From Streptomyces pyxinicus (GTDB taxonomy: Bacteria > Actinomycetota > Actinomycetes > Streptomycetales > Streptomycetaceae): a stretch of DNA of 64,000 bases. The notes under the pieces were generated by a model, which did not search any database, was not told where the DNA came from, and saw nothing but the letters and a program-made list of their open reading frames with translations. The DNA lies in the NCBI RefSeq assembly GCF_024753135.1, contig NZ_JANUGP010000009.1, forward strand, positions 186,001 to 250,000. Direction: 5' to 3'. Made by a program: the position numbers and the translations under genes. Below, piece by piece: positions 52,652-62,520 of the stretch. Within the stretch, counting starts at the first letter, position 1, and every line of letters begins with the position of its first letter.

Positions 52652-53995
52652 ATGGCGTCGGCAGCGGCGGCCGGAGCCCCACCGGGCCCGGCCGCGCCCC
52701 GCGGTCGCAAGAGCGTGACCGGCACCCGCAAGGCCGTGGCAGCGCTGTTCCTGCTGCCCGCCCTGGTGCTGCTCGGCGCGCTCGTGGTCTACCCGATCGG
52801 GTACTCCCTCGTCCGCAGCTTCTTCGACTCCTCCGGCGACGGATTCGCCGGGGCGGACAACTACAAGGCGCTCTTCACGGACGACAGCATCCGCACCGCC
52901 CTGAAGAACAACGTCATCTGGGTGGTGTTCGCGCCCACCGTCTCCACCGCGCTCGGGCTGGTCTTCGCGGTGCTGACCGAACGGGTGCGCTGGGGAACGG
53001 CGTTCAAGCTGGTCGTCTTCATGCCGATGGCGATCTCGATGCTGGCCGCCGGGATCATCTTCCGGCTGGTGTACGACCAGGATCCGGACAAGGGCGCGGC
53101 GAACGCGGTGTGGGTCGGGGTGCACGACACGTTCGCGCAGTCCTCGGCGTTCCCGAAGGCCCACCCGGGCAGGCAGTCGCCGCTGGTCGCGGAGGGCGGC
53201 GGCTTCGTCACCAAGGCGGCCGTGCACACCGGGCAACCGGTGACGCTGCCACTGGTCGGGGTCGCCCCCGATCAGCTGCCGGACGGGGTGAGGAAGGCCG
53301 TCGCCGCGAAGGCGGAGCCGGGCAAGGTCACCGGCAGCACCTGGCAGGACTTCACCCGGGGCAAGGGCGTCGGGAAGCTGGGCGCGCCCGACCCGTCCGA
53401 GGTGGGGTACGCCGGGATGCGGATCGAGGCGGTGAAGAACGGCAAGGTGGTCGCCTCCACCGAGGCGGCCGGCGACGGCACGTTCACCCTGCCCGCGTCC
53501 GCCGACGGGGCCCGGCTGCGCCTTCCGGCGGCCAACTTCCGGGAGCCGTACAACGGGGTCGAGTGGCTCGGGCCCACGCTGGTGACCCCGGCGGTGATCG
53601 GGGCGTACGTGTGGATGTGGGCGGGCTTCGCGATGGTGCTGATCGCGGCCGGTCTCGCGGGCGTGCCCCGGGAGCTGCTGGAGGCCGCGCGGGTGGACGG
53701 CGCCTCCGAGTGGCAGGTGTTCCGCAAGGTCACCGTGCCGCTGCTGGCGCCGGTCCTCGCGGTGGTCACCGTCACGCTGATGATCAACGTGCTGAAGGTG
53801 TTCGACCTCGTCTACATCATCGCCCCCGGCTCCTCCCAGGACGACGCCAACGTGCTCGCCCTGGAGCTGTACCGCAAGGGCTTCGCCGAGGGCCGTCCCG
53901 GCATCGCCAGCGCCATCGCGGTCCTTCTGCTGCTGCTGGTGATCCCGGTGATGCTGTTCAACATCCGCAGGTTGCGGCGGGAGGTGCGGCGATGA
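52652..53995 (+). CDS. Sugar ABC transporter permease, MalF-type, with ~165-residue insert
   Basis: A 447-residue permease, about 140 longer than usual. Three N-terminal helices (from ALFLLPALVLLGALVVYPIG) are followed at about residues 142-306 by a hydrophilic, extracytoplasmic insert that includes a repeat-like GMRIEAVKNGKVVASTEAAGDGTF segment resembling a carboxypeptidase-regulatory or beta-sandwich fold. The remaining three helices and the EAA loop (EAARVDGASEWQVFRKVTVP) are normal. E. coli MalF also has a large periplasmic loop, but in a different style. The insert probably contacts the binding protein. Confidence 0.88.
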   Translation: MASAAAAGAPPGPAAPRGRKSVTGTRKAVAALFLLPALVLLGALVVYPIGYSLVRSFFDSSGDGFAGADNYKALFTDDSIRTALKNNVIWVVFAPTVSTALGLVFAVLTERVRWGTAFKLVVFMPMAISMLAAGIIFRLVYDQDPDKGAANAVWVGVHDTFAQSSAFPKAHPGRQSPLVAEGGGFVTKAAVHTGQPVTLPLVGVAPDQLPDGVRKAVAAKAEPGKVTGSTWQDFTRGKGVGKLGAPDPSEVGYAGMRIEAVKNGKVVASTEAAGDGTFTLPASADGARLRLPAANFREPYNGVEWLGPTLVTPAVIGAYVWMWAGFAMVLIAAGLAGVPRELLEAARVDGASEWQVFRKVTVPLLAPVLAVVTVTLMINVLKVFDLVYIIAPGSSQDDANVLALELYRKGFAEGRPGIASAIAVLLLLLVIPVMLFNIRRLRREVRR

Positions 53996-54090
53996 AGTCG
54001 CGAGCGCTTCAGGGCGGCTGGGGGCCCGGGGGTCGCCCCCCGGGAAGGCACAGCAACATCCGCAGGTTGCGGCGGGAGGTGCGGCGATGA
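53959..54090 (+). repeat. 37-bp direct repeat from a 95-bp tandem duplication with hairpin insert
   Basis: The last 37 bases of the MalF-type gene (53959-53995) recur exactly at 54054-54090, directly before the next permease. Between them lies a 58-base segment with an 8-bp stem (CCCGGGGG/CCCCCGGG, 54025-54044). The duplication leaves a 32-codon frame (ATG 53992, MKSRALQGGWG) that begins inside the first stop (ATGA) and ends over the second start (ATGA). Confidence 0.9.
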
Positions 54091-54998
54091 CGGCGACCGC
54101 TTCGCGTGTCGGCAAGGTGTCGTCCCCCGGTACCACGGCCCGGGCCCGGGAGTCGCTCGGGGCGCGGATCGCCGGGCGGCTGGGCGGCGGTCTGGTGCGG
54201 GTGTTCCTGATCCTGGTCGGCCTGTTCTGGCTGGTGCCGACCATCGGTCTGCTGATCTCCTCGCTGCGCGCGCCCGAGGACATGAGCGCGAGCGGCTGGT
54301 GGACGGCGCTCACCAAGCCGTCCCAGCTGACCGTGGACAGTTACCAGAAGCTGCTGGAGAACGGCGACATCACCCACTCCCTGCTCAACACCGTGCTGAT
54401 CACGGTCCCGGCGACCGTGCTGGTCGTGGTGATCGGCGCCCTCGCGGGCTACGCGTTCGCGTGGATGGAGTTCCCGGGCCGGGACTGGTGGTTCCTGGGC
54501 GTGGTGAGCCTGCTGGTGGTGCCGGTGCAGGTGGCGCTGATCCCGATCGCCGAACTGTTCGGCAAGATCGGCCTGTTCGGGTCGATCCTCGGCGTCATCC
54601 TGTTCCACACCGGCTTCGGGCTGCCGTTCGCGGTGTTCCTGCTGCGCAACTTCTTCGCGGAGATCCCGCGCGAACTGCTGGAGGCGGCCCGCCTGGACGG
54701 CGCCGGTGAACTGCGGCTGTTCGCCCGGGTGGTGATGCCGCTCGGCGGTCCGGCGATCGCGAGCCTCGGCATCTTCCAGTTCCTGTGGGTGTGGAACGAC
54801 ATGCTGGTCGCGCTGGTGTTCACCAAGTCGGGCACCCAGCCGATCACGGTCGCCCTCCAGACGCAGGTGCGGCAGTTCGGCAACAACATCGACGTGCTGG
54901 CACCGGGCGCGTTCCTCTCCATGGTGATCCCGCTGGCGGTGTTCTTCGCGTTCCAGCGGCAGTTCGTGTCCGGCGTGATGGCAGGCGCGGTCAAGTAG
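54087..54998 (+). CDS. Sugar ABC transporter permease, MalG-type
   Basis: A 303-residue CUT1 permease with six helices and EAA loop EAARLDGAGELRLFARVVMP. The ATG at 54087 follows the duplicated GGGAGG site, so the ribosome-binding context of the original operon is preserved by the duplication. Terminal TAG at 54996 and a terminator hairpin 25 bases later close the operon. Confidence 0.92.
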   Translation: MTATASRVGKVSSPGTTARARESLGARIAGRLGGGLVRVFLILVGLFWLVPTIGLLISSLRAPEDMSASGWWTALTKPSQLTVDSYQKLLENGDITHSLLNTVLITVPATVLVVVIGALAGYAFAWMEFPGRDWWFLGVVSLLVVPVQVALIPIAELFGKIGLFGSILGVILFHTGFGLPFAVFLLRNFFAEIPRELLEAARLDGAGELRLFARVVMPLGGPAIASLGIFQFLWVWNDMLVALVFTKSGTQPITVALQTQVRQFGNNIDVLAPGAFLSMVIPLAVFFAFQRQFVSGVMAGAVK

Positions 54999-55022
54999 CC
55001 CTTACGGCAACCGGTTTGGCAT

Positions 55023-55052
55023 GGGAGGCGGGTCGTCAACGGCCCGCCTCCC
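55023..55052 (+). terminator. Terminator of the second sugar ABC operon
   Basis: GGGAGGCGGG (55023-55032) pairs perfectly with 55043-55052 across a ten-base loop, 25 bases after the MalG-type stop. Confidence 0.75.
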
Positions 55053-55152
55053 GGCGTTCACCGGAATTCCCCCACATGACGTACGAGCCGTAACCAAGTC
55101 ACTCCATCGGCCGTTGCCGGGCAGAACGCCCGCGCCGACCCATGGATGTGCC

Positions 55153-57384
55153 GTGCCCAGGTTCAGTGTCATCGTCCCCGCGTACCAGGTCCAGGCGTAT
55201 CTGTCCGAGTGCCTGGACTCGGTGCTCTCGCAGTCGTACCCCGACCTCGAACTGATCGCCGTGGACGACCGCTCCCCCGACGCGTGCGGCGCGATCATCG
55301 ACGAGTACGCGGCCCGGGACCCCCGGGTGCGGCCGGTGCACCTGGTGGAGAACGTGGGCCTGGGCGGCGCCCGGAACGCGGGCATCGCCGAGGCGCGCGG
55401 CGACTACCTGGTCTTCCTGGACAGCGACGACACGCTCACCCCGGGCGCACTGCACGCGATCGCCGACCGGATCGAGGCGACCGGCGACCCGGACGTCCTG
55501 GTCTACGACTACGCCCGCACCCACTGGGACGGACGCACGGTCCGCAACCAGCTCGCCGGGCAGCTCGCCGAGGAGGGTCCGGCGCCGTTCCGGCTGGCCG
55601 ACCGGCCGGGGCTGCTGCGGGTGCTGATGGTGGCCTGGAACAAGGCCTGCCGCCGCGACTTCGTGGCCCGGCACGGCTTCACCTTCCCGCCGGGCTACTA
55701 CGAGGACACGCCCTGGACGTTCCCGGTGCTGATGGCCGCCGAGTCGGTCGCGACCCTTGACCGGGTGTGCGTGCACTACCGGCAGCGCCGCCAGGGCAGC
55801 ATCCTCGGCTCCACCAGCCGCCGGCACTTCGACCTGTTCGAGCAGTACGAGCGGGTGTTCGCGTACGTGGCCGAGCACCCGGAACTGGAGTGCTGGCGAC
55901 CGGAGTTGTACCGCCGCATGATCGACCACCTCGCCGTGGTGTTCACCCAACCGGGCCGGCTGCCGCGCGGCAGTCACGGCGACTTCCTGCGCCGGGCCCG
56001 CGCCCTCGGCCGCCGCCACCGGGTGCCGGGCGTCCGGTTCGGGCCCCGGCAGACACTGGTCCGCCTCGGCCTGCACCGCACCCTCCGGTCGCTCCGGCTG
56101 GCCTCGGCGCTGCGCCGGCGCGTCCGGCGGACAGCGGGACGACCGGTGCGCGCCCTGCGGTCCGGGGCGCTGCGGCTGCACTACGCGCTCCAGTCACGGC
56201 TGCCGCTGCGCGCCGACCTCGCCGTGTTCGCCGCCTCCCACGGGCCCGGTGACCCGGGCGCGCTGGAGGAGGCGTTCCGGGCGCACGCCCCGCACGTGCG
56301 CACCGCGTGGCTCGCCCGACCGGGTCAGGAGGGCGCCGTACCGGCGGGCCCGCGCGTGCTGCGCCCGGGCACGGCCGCGTCCTGGTCGGCGCTGGCCCGC
56401 GCCCGGTACCTGGTCAACGACGGCGAGTTCGGGCCGGCCGTGCGCAAGCGGCGCGGGCAGGTCTACGTGCAGACCCGGCGCGGCACCCCGCTCCTCCACA
56501 CCGGCCTGGACCTGCTGGAGCGCCCGGCGGCGGCCCGGGACACCGACTTCGGGGAACTGCTGCGGGAGGTCGACCGCTGGGACTACCTGTTGTCCGGCAA
56601 CCGGCACGCCACCCTCACCTGGGAGCGGGTCCTGCCCGGCCGCTACACCACCCTGGAGTACGGCGCCCCGCGCACCGACGTCCTGCACCGGGCGACCGAG
56701 GCGGACGTGACCCGGCTGCGCGCCGCGCTCGGCGTCCCGGCGGGCGCGGTCGCCGTCCTGTACGCGCCGGCCCGCCGGGACCACCGGCGCACCCAGCACC
56801 CGCCGTTCGACCTGGAGCGGATCGCCCGCCGCCTCGGCCCGCGCTTCGTGCTCCTGGCCCGCCCCCACCCCGCGCACGGCGGCCCGCTCGGCACGGGCCC
56901 CGGGATCATCGACGTCGGCGGCCACCCGAGCCCGGCCGAACTGTGCCTGGCCTCGGACGTGCTGCTCACCGACCGCTCGTCCCTGATGGTCGACCACGCC
57001 GACCTGGACCGCCCGGTCGTGCTGCACACCGGGGAGCTGGCGGTGGTCGAGGCGGTCCGGGGCACCTATGTCGACCTGCGGGCCTGCCCGCCGGGCACGG
57101 TCGCGGACAGCGAGGACGAGCTGATCGACGTCCTCGTCTCCGGCCGGTGGTGCGACGCCCGCTCGGCCCGGCTGCGCGCGGAGTTCCGGGAGCGGTTCTG
57201 CCCGTACGACGACGGACGCGCCGCCGAGCGGGTCGTACGGCGGGTGGTGCTGGGCGAGAGGGCGGGGCTGCCCGTGGCCGTGCCGCTCGCGGAGCGCAAG
57301 CCCGTGCCGCCGGCCGTGTCCCGGGCGCCGTGGGCCACCGTGCCGCAACCTTCCGGTCCGCCCACCGTCACCGAGAGCCGCTGA
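55153..57384 (+). CDS. Glycosyltransferase 2 / TagF-like polymerase, copy 1
   Basis: A 743-residue protein with an N-terminal GT-A domain (FSVIVPAYQVQAYL, D38-D39 in VDDRSPD, LDSDD, E184-D185 in YYEDTPWTF) and a C-terminal CDP-glycerol glycerophosphotransferase-like domain (about 390-700). In the second domain the catalytic HGTPLK reads RRGTPLL (R443), and the usual TDYSS is TDRSS. So the glycosyltransferase half looks active while the glycerophosphotransferase half is probably inactive or altered. GTG 55153 precedes VPRFSVIVPAY. First of three tandem paralogs; likely wall glycopolymer (teichoic acid-like) assembly at the inner membrane face. Confidence 0.85.
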   Translation: MPRFSVIVPAYQVQAYLSECLDSVLSQSYPDLELIAVDDRSPDACGAIIDEYAARDPRVRPVHLVENVGLGGARNAGIAEARGDYLVFLDSDDTLTPGALHAIADRIEATGDPDVLVYDYARTHWDGRTVRNQLAGQLAEEGPAPFRLADRPGLLRVLMVAWNKACRRDFVARHGFTFPPGYYEDTPWTFPVLMAAESVATLDRVCVHYRQRRQGSILGSTSRRHFDLFEQYERVFAYVAEHPELECWRPELYRRMIDHLAVVFTQPGRLPRGSHGDFLRRARALGRRHRVPGVRFGPRQTLVRLGLHRTLRSLRLASALRRRVRRTAGRPVRALRSGALRLHYALQSRLPLRADLAVFAASHGPGDPGALEEAFRAHAPHVRTAWLARPGQEGAVPAGPRVLRPGTAASWSALARARYLVNDGEFGPAVRKRRGQVYVQTRRGTPLLHTGLDLLERPAAARDTDFGELLREVDRWDYLLSGNRHATLTWERVLPGRYTTLEYGAPRTDVLHRATEADVTRLRAALGVPAGAVAVLYAPARRDHRRTQHPPFDLERIARRLGPRFVLLARPHPAHGGPLGTGPGIIDVGGHPSPAELCLASDVLLTDRSSLMVDHADLDRPVVLHTGELAVVEAVRGTYVDLRACPPGTVADSEDELIDVLVSGRWCDARSARLRAEFRERFCPYDDGRAAERVVRRVVLGERAGLPVAVPLAERKPVPPAVSRAPWATVPQPSGPPTVTESR

Positions 57385-57509
57385 ACACCGTTGATCCCCA
57401 CGGGAGTTCCCATGCCCCTCGGCTCGACGCGGCCCACCCCGAGCCGGCCGTCCACCTGGCGTCCGGCGGGGCGGCCCGGCCGCGTCCGCACGACGACAGA
57501 AAGAACCAC

Positions 57510-59714
57510 ATGCCCCGCTTCAGCATCATCGTCCCGTCCCACGGGGTCGCCGGCCGGCTGTCGCAGGCGCTGGACTCGGTCCTCGGCCAGTCCTTCGGCG
57601 ACCTGCAACTGATCCCGGTCTGCGACGCCCCCGACGCCCCGGCCGCCGAGGTCGCCGCCGGGTACGCGGAGCGGGACCCCCGGGTGACCCCGGTCCACTC
57701 GCCGCCGTCCGCCGGTCCGAGCGGGGCCCGCAACACCGGGCTGCGGGCGGCGACCGGCGGCTATGTGCTGTTCCTGGACGGCGACGACCTGCTGCTGCCG
57801 GGCGCGCTCGCGGCACTGGACGCCCGGCTGACCGAGACGGCCGGCGTGGACGTGCTGTACGTGGAGCACGAGCGCGTCCCGTGGTGGGAGGGAGAGCCGA
57901 CGAACCCGGCCGCGCCGCTGCTCGCCAAGGCGCCCAAGGGTCCCTTCGCGCCGGGCGAGTTCCCGGTGCTGACGGGGGTGCCGCTGCCGTCCTGGAGCGC
58001 GGTGTACCGGCGCGGCTTCCTCGCCGAGCACGGCCTCGCCTTCCCCGACGGCCACCACACCGACCTCGGCTGGGCGGGCCTGACCTCGCTGGCCGCGCGG
58101 CGGGTCGCGGTGCTGCGCCGGACGGTCGTACGGCACCGGGCGCGCCGGCAGGGCAGCCGGCTCAACCTGCCCGGACCGCACCAGCACGGCCTGCTCGACC
58201 AGGTGGAGCTGGTGCTGAAGCGGGCGGCGGAGAGCGGGCTGCCGGTGGAGCGGACCGGGCCGCTGTTCGAGCAGTTGTTCACGGCGGTGCTGAAGACGGC
58301 GTCCCGTCCGGAGCGGCTGCCGGCCGGGCACCGGGCGTTCTTCCGCCGGGCGGGCCGGCTCTACCGGCGCCACCGGCCGGGCGGCTACCGGGCGCCGGGC
58401 GGCAGTCTGGGCGTGCAGCACCGGCTGCTGGCGACCGGGGCGTACACCGCGTTCCGCGCGCTGCGGGGCGTCAACCAGGCGGCGGCCCGCTCGGCCGGGA
58501 GCCTGCCCCGCCCGCGCATGCTGCGCACCCGGCTGCGCTACGCCCGCGACCTGCGCCGCCCCCTCGACCCCCACCTCGCGGTGTACTGCGCCTACTGGGG
58601 CCGGGGTTACGCCTGCAACCCGGCCGCGATCCACGCCAAGGCCCGCGAACTGGCCCCGCACATCCGCTCGGTGTTCCTGGTCGAGGCCGACCAGGCGCAC
58701 GCGATGCCCAAGGACGTCGAGTACGCGGTCATCGGCTCGCGCCGGGCCTGGGAGCTGCTGGCCCGCGCCACCTACCTCGTCAACAACGCCAACTTCGCGG
58801 AGGGCGTGGTCAAGCGGCCGGGCAGCGTGCACGTGCAGACGCAGCACGGGACGCCGCTGAAGACGATGGGCGTGGACCAGTCGACGTATCCGGTGGTGGC
58901 CGCGCGGTCCGGGAGCTTCACCAGGCTGCTGGGCCGGGTGGACCGCTGGGACGTCAACCTGTCGTCCAACCGGCACTCGACCCAGATGTGGGAGCGCGCC
59001 TTCCCCGGCTCCTACGAGCACCTGGAGTACGGCTATCCGCGCAACGACGTCTACTACACGGCCACCGCCGAGGACGTCGCCCGGATCCGGCGCGAGCTGG
59101 GCGTCCCGGAGGGCAGTACGGCCGTGCTGTACGCGCCGACCCACCGCGACCACCACACCGGCTTCGAACCCGGCCTGGACCTGGAGGCGTTCTGCGCGGC
59201 GGCCGGCGAGGACGTCGTCGTCCTGCTGCGCGCCCACTACTTCTACGACCGGGGGGCGCCGGCGCGCGGGTCCGGCCGGATCATCGACGTGACCGGACAC
59301 CGCTCCTCGGAGGACGTGTGCCTGGCCGCCGACGCGCTGGTCACGGACTACTCCTCGATCATGTTCGACTACGCCAACCTGGACCGGCCGATCGTCGTGT
59401 ACGCCGACGACTGGGAGGTGTACCGGGAAACCCGGGGCGTCTACTTCGACCTGTCGGCCGCGCCGCCCGGGGTGCTCGCCCGCACCCCCGGGGAACTGGC
59501 CGCCGCCTTCCGCGACGGCTCCTACGCGGGCCCCGGGGCGCGGGCGCTGCGGGCCGCGTTCCGGGAGCGGTTCTGCGAGTTCGACGACGGCCACGCCGCC
59601 GAGCGCGTCGTACGGCGGGTGCTGCTCGGCGAGCCGCCGCAGGCGCTGCCGCCCGTGCTCCCGCTCGCGGAGCGCGTCCCCGCCCCCGCCGCCGCGACCC
59701 TCGTCAGGAGCTGA
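57510..59714 (+). CDS. Glycosyltransferase 2 / TagF-like polymerase, copy 2
   Basis: A 734-residue paralog. The GT-A domain is eroded: C38-D39 replaces the DD of the UDP-binding motif (VCDAPDAPAA), and T184-D185 replaces ED (HHTDLGW); LDGDD is kept. The C-terminal domain has the canonical QHGTPLKTMG (H446), LLRAHYF and TDYSSIMFDYANLDRP motifs, so it is the best candidate for genuine CDP-glycerol (or ribitol) phosphotransferase activity in the cluster. ATG 57510 follows GAAAGAA. Confidence 0.85.
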   Translation: MPRFSIIVPSHGVAGRLSQALDSVLGQSFGDLQLIPVCDAPDAPAAEVAAGYAERDPRVTPVHSPPSAGPSGARNTGLRAATGGYVLFLDGDDLLLPGALAALDARLTETAGVDVLYVEHERVPWWEGEPTNPAAPLLAKAPKGPFAPGEFPVLTGVPLPSWSAVYRRGFLAEHGLAFPDGHHTDLGWAGLTSLAARRVAVLRRTVVRHRARRQGSRLNLPGPHQHGLLDQVELVLKRAAESGLPVERTGPLFEQLFTAVLKTASRPERLPAGHRAFFRRAGRLYRRHRPGGYRAPGGSLGVQHRLLATGAYTAFRALRGVNQAAARSAGSLPRPRMLRTRLRYARDLRRPLDPHLAVYCAYWGRGYACNPAAIHAKARELAPHIRSVFLVEADQAHAMPKDVEYAVIGSRRAWELLARATYLVNNANFAEGVVKRPGSVHVQTQHGTPLKTMGVDQSTYPVVAARSGSFTRLLGRVDRWDVNLSSNRHSTQMWERAFPGSYEHLEYGYPRNDVYYTATAEDVARIRRELGVPEGSTAVLYAPTHRDHHTGFEPGLDLEAFCAAAGEDVVVLLRAHYFYDRGAPARGSGRIIDVTGHRSSEDVCLAADALVTDYSSIMFDYANLDRPIVVYADDWEVYRETRGVYFDLSAAPPGVLARTPGELAAAFRDGSYAGPGARALRAAFRERFCEFDDGHAAERVVRRVLLGEPPQALPPVLPLAERVPAPAAATLVRS

Positions 59715-59720
59715 CCCGCC

Positions 59721-61931
59721 GTGCCCCGCTTCAGTCTGATCGTGCCCTGCTTCAAGGTGCAGGGCTTCCTGCGCGAGTGTCTGGACTCGGTGCTGGACCA
59801 GTGCTTCACCGACTTCGAGCTGATCGCCGTCGACGACCGCTCCCCGGACGGCTGCGGCGCGATCCTGGACGAGTACGCCGCCCGCGACCCGCGCGTGCGG
59901 GTGCTGCACCTGCCGGAGAACGTGGGCCTGGGCCGGGCCCGCAACGCGGGGCTGCCGCTCGCCACCGGCGACTACCTGTTCTTCCTGGACAGCGACGACA
60001 CCCTCACCCCGGGCGCGCTGCGCGCCATGGCCGACCGGCTGGCGGAGGCCGAGGACCCGGACGTGCTGGTCTTCGACTACGCCCGCACCTACTGGTGGGG
60101 CGGCACCCGGCGCAACGCGCTCGCCGACATCCTCACCGAGGCGGGTTCCGGCACCTTCACGGCCGCCCGGTACCCGAGGATCCTCGACCTGCTGATGGTG
60201 GTGTGGAACAAGGTCTACCGGCGGGAGTTCGTCGCGCGGGGCGGCTTCACGTTCCCGCCCGGCTACTACGAGGACACCCCCTGGACCTTCCCGGTGCTGC
60301 TCAGCGCCGGGCGGATCGCCGCCCTGGACCGGATCTGCCTGAACTACCGGCAGCGCCGGCAGGGCAACATCCTGTCCACCACCAGCCGCAAGCACTTCGA
60401 CATCCACGACCAGTACGAGCGGGTCTTCGCGTTCGTCGCGGAGCGGCCCGAACTGGCGGTCTGGCGGCCGTACCTGCACCGCAAGATGGGCGAGCACTGC
60501 CTCGACATCCTGGCCAAGCCGGACCGGCTGCCGCCCGGCGACCGGGCGGAGTTCTTCCGGAAGACGGCCGCGATGTTCCGGGCGCACAAGCCCGAGGGCG
60601 CCACCGTGGACGGCGAGGCGGCCCTGCTGGAGGGCACCTGGCCGGCCTATCTGCTGCGCCGGCAGACGGAGCGGGCGGGCCAGGAGGCGGCCCGGCGCGC
60701 GGTCCTGGCACGCCGGGCGGCGGCCGGGCGGGCCCGGGGCGGCTGGGCGGCGCTGCACGCGCGCCGGCCGCTGGACGAGAACCTGGTGGTGTACTCGGCG
60801 TCCTCGCACCGGGGCATGCTCGGTGACCCGGCCGCCGTCTACCGCGCGGCCCGCGAGATCGCCCCGCAGCTGCGCGGGGTGTGGGTGGTGCGGGACGCGG
60901 AGGCCGCCGCCGGGCTGCCGGAGGGCGTGGAACACGTCGTGGTGGGCTCCCGGCGCTATCTGGAGGTCACCGCGCGGGCGAAATTCTTCGTCAACGACGT
61001 CAACTGGCCCGGCGCCCTGGTCAAGCGGCCCGGCAGCGTGCACCTGCACACCCACCAGGGCACCCCGCTGAAGTACCTGGGCGCCGACCTGCTGGACAAG
61101 CCCGGCGCCCGGCTCGGCTTCGACGTGCCGCAGATGCTGCGCCGGGCCGACCGCTGGGACTGGAGCCTGGTCGCCAACCGGCACTCCGAGCTGGTCTACG
61201 AGCGGGCCTACCCCTGCCACTTCACCTCGGTGCGCACCGGCAGCCCGCGCAACGACGTGCTGGTGAACGGCGGTCCGAGCGACTTCCGGGAGCGGTACGG
61301 CATCCCCGGGGGCGACACCGTGGTGCTGTACGCGCCGACCCGCCGGGACTACCGGCGCAGCGGGCACGTGGACCGGTTCGACGTGGCGGAGTTCGCGGCC
61401 GACCTCGGCGCGGGCCACACGCTGGTGGTCCGGCTGCACCCCTCGCTGGCGACCGGTCCGGCGCGCGGCATGGGGCTCGCGGAGCTGGCCCGGCGCGGGA
61501 TCGTGGTCGACGCGACCGACGAACCGCACCTGGAGGACGTGCTGCTCGCGGCGGACGTGCTGGTCTCCGACTACTCGTCCGTGATGGTCGACTACGCCAA
61601 CCTGGACCGGCCGATCGTGCTGCACGCCGACGACTGGCCGGCCTTCCGGGCGAGCCGGGGCGCCTACGTCGACATCACCGCCGAACCGCCGGGCCATGTC
61701 GCCCACTCCTACCGGGAGTTGGCGTGGCTGTTCGCCTCCGGCGCCTGGCGGGACGAGGAGTCGGCCCGGCTGCGGACGGCGTTCCGGGACCGGTTCTGCG
61801 AGTTCGAGGACGGCGGGGCCGCCGAGCGGGTGGTGCGGAGCCTGCTGCTGGGCGAGACCCCGCCGGACCCGGCCACCGCCCGCGTCCCGGGCCAGTCGGC
61901 GGCCGGCCGGGACACCCTGACCTCGGCGTGA
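59721..61931 (+). CDS. Glycosyltransferase 2 / TagF-like polymerase, copy 3
   Basis: A 736-residue paralog with an intact GT-A half (D38-D39 in VDDRSPDGCG, LDSDD, YYEDTPWTF), closest to copy 1. In the TagF-like half HGTPLK reads HQGTPLK (Q446, with H445 just before it), while SDYSSVMVDYANLDRP and RLHPS are normal. Activity of this half is therefore uncertain. GTG 59721 lies six bases after the copy 2 stop, with AGGAG ten bases upstream. Confidence 0.85.
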   Translation: MPRFSLIVPCFKVQGFLRECLDSVLDQCFTDFELIAVDDRSPDGCGAILDEYAARDPRVRVLHLPENVGLGRARNAGLPLATGDYLFFLDSDDTLTPGALRAMADRLAEAEDPDVLVFDYARTYWWGGTRRNALADILTEAGSGTFTAARYPRILDLLMVVWNKVYRREFVARGGFTFPPGYYEDTPWTFPVLLSAGRIAALDRICLNYRQRRQGNILSTTSRKHFDIHDQYERVFAFVAERPELAVWRPYLHRKMGEHCLDILAKPDRLPPGDRAEFFRKTAAMFRAHKPEGATVDGEAALLEGTWPAYLLRRQTERAGQEAARRAVLARRAAAGRARGGWAALHARRPLDENLVVYSASSHRGMLGDPAAVYRAAREIAPQLRGVWVVRDAEAAAGLPEGVEHVVVGSRRYLEVTARAKFFVNDVNWPGALVKRPGSVHLHTHQGTPLKYLGADLLDKPGARLGFDVPQMLRRADRWDWSLVANRHSELVYERAYPCHFTSVRTGSPRNDVLVNGGPSDFRERYGIPGGDTVVLYAPTRRDYRRSGHVDRFDVAEFAADLGAGHTLVVRLHPSLATGPARGMGLAELARRGIVVDATDEPHLEDVLLAADVLVSDYSSVMVDYANLDRPIVLHADDWPAFRASRGAYVDITAEPPGHVAHSYRELAWLFASGAWRDEESARLRTAFRDRFCEFEDGGAAERVVRSLLLGETPPDPATARVPGQSAAGRDTLTSA

Positions 61932-61983
61932 CCACGAGGGGCCGGCCCCGCCCGCGGGACCGGCCCCTGGTGTCGCCGTCGGG

Positions 61984-62397
<414 letters not shown>

Positions 62398-62472
62398 GGA
62401 AAGACCTTCCCTCTCGATGTGGGCCGCCAGGGGCCCGTGTGCGGTCCGTTGCGTGTACGAGTAGAGCACACA

Positions 62473-62494
62473 ATTTAGTTGTGCACAACTAAAT
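62473..62494. promoter_or_regulatory. Perfect 22-bp palindromic OhrR operator
   Basis: ATTTAGTTGTG followed by its exact reverse complement, in the ohr-ohrR intergenic space. It is AT-rich against the GC background and is the expected OhrR site; it should repress both genes until the OhrR cysteine is oxidised. Confidence 0.88.
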
Positions 62495-62520
62495 GGCTCG
62501 ACAGGGGCTACCCTGGTGTC

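Noticed and set aside
57066-61706. A 1546-codon open frame on the minus strand across the TagF-like genes
   Set aside because: Antisense shadow of three clear paralogous genes; low-complexity Arg/Val/Gly composition and no motifs.
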